A stretch of 7,840 bases of DNA from Nitriliruptor sp040882055 (GTDB lineage Bacteria > Actinomycetota > Nitriliruptoria > Nitriliruptorales > Nitriliruptoraceae): assembly GCA_040882055.1 (NCBI GenBank), contig JBBECA010000011.1:1-7840 (forward strand). The letters are read 5' to 3'. Below are positions 5,578 to 7,840 of the stretch, in pieces; the first letter of the stretch is position 1; each line of letters opens with the position of its first letter. The position numbers and the translations under genes are program-made. Under the pieces are notes generated by a model that ran no database searches, was not told the origin of the DNA, and worked only from the letters and a program-made list of their open reading frames with translations.

Positions 5578-6579
5578 GTGACCCCCGATCCGCACGCTGA
5601 CGAGCTCCGGCACCCCCCGGGGCCGACCACGCTGCGCAGGCCCACGTGGGAGGACGTCGCTCGGGTCGCCGACCTGCACGCGGCCGCCGAGCTGTCACGG
5701 ACCGGCACGGTGGCGACGCGGGCCGAGGACGTCCGTGTCCGGTGGCTGATGCTGGACGGCCTCGACGACGTGGTCCTCGTCGAGGATCCGGACGGCACGC
5801 TGGTCGGTGTCGGCGAGTTCACGACCGAGCTCGATCTGCTCGACGAAGCCACGGTCGTGCACGTCGAGGGCCAGGTGCACCCCGCGGCCACCGGCCGGGG
5901 CATCGCCACCACCGTCCTCGACCTCGCCGACGACCGGGCCCGGCACGCCGCCGCCGGCGAGGGCGCCGCGACCGCCATCGTCCGCACCACCGTGGTCGAC
6001 GGTGACGACCGGGCGCGCGCGTGGTTCTCCGCCCGGGGTTTCGTCACCGTGCGCCACCTGCTGACCATGCGGCTCTCGCTCGATCGTCCCCCGCAGGAGC
6101 CGATCTGGCCGGCGGGGATCACCACCCGCCGCTTCCGGCCCGGTCGTGACGAGGAACGCGCGTGGCAGGCGCACGAGGCGGCCTTCGCCGACGTGCCCAC
6201 CCACCTCCCGCTCACGCTCGAGGAGTGGGTCGAGGACCGCATCCTGCGTGACCCCGCCTACGACCCGTCCCTGACCCGCCTCGCCTGTGACGACACCGGT
6301 CAGGTCGTCGGGTTGACCGTCTGCCGCGGCGGCGTCGAGGGCGCACCCGAGGATGGGTGGGTGCGCGACCTCGGGGTCGTCCCCGCGTGGCGCGGCCGCG
6401 GCCTCGGGATGGCGCTCCTGCTCGACGCGCTCGGAGCCTTCCGGGTGCGCGGGCTCACGGGTGCGGCGCTCGACGTCGACGACGTCACGATCGGTGCCGC
6501 GGTGCGCCTCTACCAGCGTGCGGGCCTGCGGATCGTCCGGCGGACCGACGTGGTCGAGCGGCTCATCGCCACCGACTGA
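5578..6579 (+). CDS. Tandem GNAT N-acetyltransferase (mycothiol-synthase-like)
   Basis: This 333-aa protein has two fused GNAT domains, about 18-168 and 181-331. GNAT enzymes move an acyl group from acyl-CoA to an amine. The C-terminal domain has a clean acetyl-CoA loop, LGVVPAWRGRGLGMALL (265-281, with R272-G-R-G-L-G277), followed by AxxLYQRAGLRIVRR (308-322). The N-terminal domain has a weaker loop, VHPAATGRGIA (100-110), with Thr where Arg or Gln is usual, then ARAWFSARGF (146-155). Unequal halves of this kind occur in mycothiol synthase MshD (about 300-320 aa), whose C-terminal half is the active one. The overall resemblance to MshD is general, so the substrate is open. The GTG start at 5578 is set by the TAGCGT box 9 nt upstream; no better start exists. 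It is convergent with serB, 18 bp apart. Confidence 0.87.
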   Translation: MTPDPHADELRHPPGPTTLRRPTWEDVARVADLHAAAELSRTGTVATRAEDVRVRWLMLDGLDDVVLVEDPDGTLVGVGEFTTELDLLDEATVVHVEGQVHPAATGRGIATTVLDLADDRARHAAAGEGAATAIVRTTVVDGDDRARAWFSARGFVTVRHLLTMRLSLDRPPQEPIWPAGITTRRFRPGRDEERAWQAHEAAFADVPTHLPLTLEEWVEDRILRDPAYDPSLTRLACDDTGQVVGLTVCRGGVEGAPEDGWVRDLGVVPAWRGRGLGMALLLDALGAFRVRGLTGAALDVDDVTIGAAVRLYQRAGLRIVRRTDVVERLIATD

Positions 6580-6597
6580 AACGCTCGGCGGACCGGC

Positions 6598-7827
6598 TCA
6601 GAGCGGCGGGGTACCGGGGACCGGGATGAGCCCGTCGCGGACGACGGTCGGATCGTCGACGTCCGCCGCCTCGACCTCGTCGCGGCGGATGCCGAGCAGG
6701 AACAGGATCGCGTCGAGGTACGGCACCGACACCGCGGTGTCGGCGGCTGCCCGCACGGCGGGCTTGGCGTTGAACGCGATGCCGAGGCCCGCGACGGCGA
6801 GCATGTCGAGGTCGTTGGCGCCGTCGCCCACCGCCACCGTCTGTTCGAGGGGGATGTTCTCGGCCGCAGCGATGCGTCGGAGGACGGCCGCCTTGCCGGC
6901 GCGGTCCACGATCTCGCCGACGAGCCGTCCGGTGAGACGCCCGTCCGCGACCTCGAGCTCGTTCGCGACCGCGTGGTCGATCCCGAGCTCCGCCGCCAGC
7001 CGGTCGACGACGGCGGTGAACCCGCCGGACACGATCGCGACCGTGTAGCCGAGGCGCTTGAGCGTGCGCACGAAGGTCCGGGCGCCCGGGGTGAGGGTGA
7101 TCGCATCACCGACCTCGTCGAGCACCTCGACCGGCGTACCCGCGAGCTTGGCGACCCGTTCGGTGAGCGACGCGGTGAAGTCGAGTTCGCCGTGCATCGC
7201 CCGATCGGTGATCTCGGCCACCTCGGCGTGGCACCCGGCCCGCTCCGCGAGCAGCTCGATGACCTCGTCCTGGATCAGCGTCGAGTCGACGTCCATCACC
7301 ACGAGCCGCTTGGCGCGGCGGCCGAGCGACTCGCGTTGCACCGCGACGTCGATGCCGTGGTCGGCCGACGCGGCGACGAGGTGGCTGCGCATCCGGTCGA
7401 CGTCACCGTCGACCACGACGAACTCGAACGACACGACCGGGTAGCGCGAGAGCCGGACGATGCGATCGATGTTGCCGCCACCCGCGGCGATCGCCCCGGT
7501 CACGTCGCGGAGCGCCGCCGGGGTCAGGCTGGCACCGATGACGGTGACCACGGAGCGCTCGGATGCCGCCCGCGACGAGGTGTCCTCGACGACCTCGAAG
7601 TCGAGCTGGATGTCGTGCTGGAAGCCGTGGAAGAGCAGCTCCTTCAGCGCGTCGTCACCCTCGTCGATGCCGAGCAACAGATCGAGGGTGAGGCGCTCGC
7701 GGACCACCACCTGTTCCATGTCGAACAGCTCGACACCGCTGTCGGCGAGCACGCCGAGCAGGCCGGCCGTGATGCCGGGCCGGTCGCGTCCGGAGACGTG
7801 CACGAGGATGGTGCGGTGGGAGCTCAC
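6598..7827 (-). CDS. serB: Phosphoserine phosphatase with two N-terminal ACT domains
   Basis: This 409-aa enzyme hydrolyses O-phospho-L-serine to L-serine, the last step of serine synthesis from 3-phosphoglycerate. Two ACT domains come first (about 5-80, with SGRDRPGITAGLL; and about 92-168, with VIGASLTPAALRDV); in mycobacterial SerB2 such domains bind amino acids and allow feedback control. The HAD phosphatase domain follows: DVDST at 179-183 (nucleophile D179, acid/base D181), SGG at 267-269, GK at 311-312, and GDGANDLDML at 334-343 (D335 and D339 for Mg2+). The length equals that of M. tuberculosis SerB2. The GTG at 7827 follows TACGCT by 7 nt with no Shine-Dalgarno, which suggests a leaderless mRNA. 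About 25 polar, Pro-containing residues extend past the core. Confidence 0.97.
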   Translation of the reverse strand: MSSHRTILVHVSGRDRPGITAGLLGVLADSGVELFDMEQVVVRERLTLDLLLGIDEGDDALKELLFHGFQHDIQLDFEVVEDTSSRAASERSVVTVIGASLTPAALRDVTGAIAAGGGNIDRIVRLSRYPVVSFEFVVVDGDVDRMRSHLVAASADHGIDVAVQRESLGRRAKRLVVMDVDSTLIQDEVIELLAERAGCHAEVAEITDRAMHGELDFTASLTERVAKLAGTPVEVLDEVGDAITLTPGARTFVRTLKRLGYTVAIVSGGFTAVVDRLAAELGIDHAVANELEVADGRLTGRLVGEIVDRAGKAAVLRRIAAAENIPLEQTVAVGDGANDLDMLAVAGLGIAFNAKPAVRAAADTAVSVPYLDAILFLLGIRRDEVEAADVDDPTVVRDGLIPVPGTPPL

Positions 7828-7834
7828 GCCGGCG

Positions 7835-7840
7835 AGCGTA
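7835..7840 (-). promoter_or_regulatory. Candidate -10 box of a leaderless serB transcript
   Basis: At the window edge the minus strand reads TACGCT, then 7 nt (CGCCGGC), then the serB GTG. The same spacing is seen before cofC (8 nt) and the GNAT gene (9 nt). The -35 region lies outside the window. Confidence 0.45.

Noticed and set aside
4731..6579. The 4731-5522 and GNAT genes as a toxin-antitoxin pair
   Set aside because: They are divergent, the GNAT protein is a full-length tandem enzyme unlike the known antitoxins, and the ADP-ribosyltransferase assignment is itself unproven.
6582..6605. CGCTC / GAGCG inverted repeat as a terminator between the GNAT gene and serB
   Set aside because: A 5-bp stem with a 14-nt loop that runs into the serB stop codon is too weak to call.
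1..7840. tRNA, rRNA, CRISPR, insertion sequence or prophage
   Set aside because: I saw no tRNA or rRNA sequence, regularly spaced repeats, transposase or integrase motifs, or terminal repeats on either strand.

Overview
The window is a very GC-rich stretch (well above 70% by eye, codon third positions almost all G or C) that reads as chromosomal DNA of an actinobacterium. The evidence is an F420-biosynthesis guanylyltransferase next to and divergent from gpsA (the arrangement of Rv2983/fbiD and Rv2982c/gpsA2 in Mycobacterium tuberculosis), a SerB with two N-terminal ACT domains, a tandem GNAT protein of the mycothiol-synthase type, many GTG starts, and start codons lying 7-9 nt behind TANNNT boxes, as in leaderless actinobacterial mRNAs. 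An Acidimicrobiia- or Nitriliruptoria-like lineage is possible, but this is inference.

Layout, left to right: a possible truncated gene start (1-13, -); a DoxX-like multi-pass membrane protein (52-1053, -); an HSD17B4-type short-chain dehydrogenase (1189-2112, +); gpsA (2210-3217, -); cofC/fbiD (3291-3980, +); a LapA-domain two-TM membrane protein (3994-4314, -); a 64-aa cold-shock-like OB-fold candidate (4457-4651, +); an unrecognised 263-aa protein whose N-terminal half faintly resembles ADP-ribosyltransferases (4731-5522, -); a tandem GNAT acetyltransferase (5578-6579, +); and serB (6598-7827, -).

The nine complete genes alternate strictly in strand, so each is its own transcription unit. 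There are four convergent junctions (gaps of 97, 13, 79 and 18 bp), some holding GC hairpins, and four divergent junctions (135, 73, 142 and 55 bp). Every divergent junction carries TANNNT -10-like boxes, and three of the four also carry a clear inverted repeat over or beside the boxes. The genes do not form one pathway: they cover fatty-acyl/steroid-type redox (SDR), glycerophospholipid precursor supply (GpsA), F420 synthesis (CofC/FbiD), serine synthesis (SerB), N-acetyl transfer, and envelope proteins.

I see no mobile element, CRISPR array, rRNA or tRNA. Nothing here is a clearly new system. The parts most worth a second look are the unrecognised 4731-5522 protein, the palindromic bidirectional promoter regions, and the degenerate small OB-fold-like protein.
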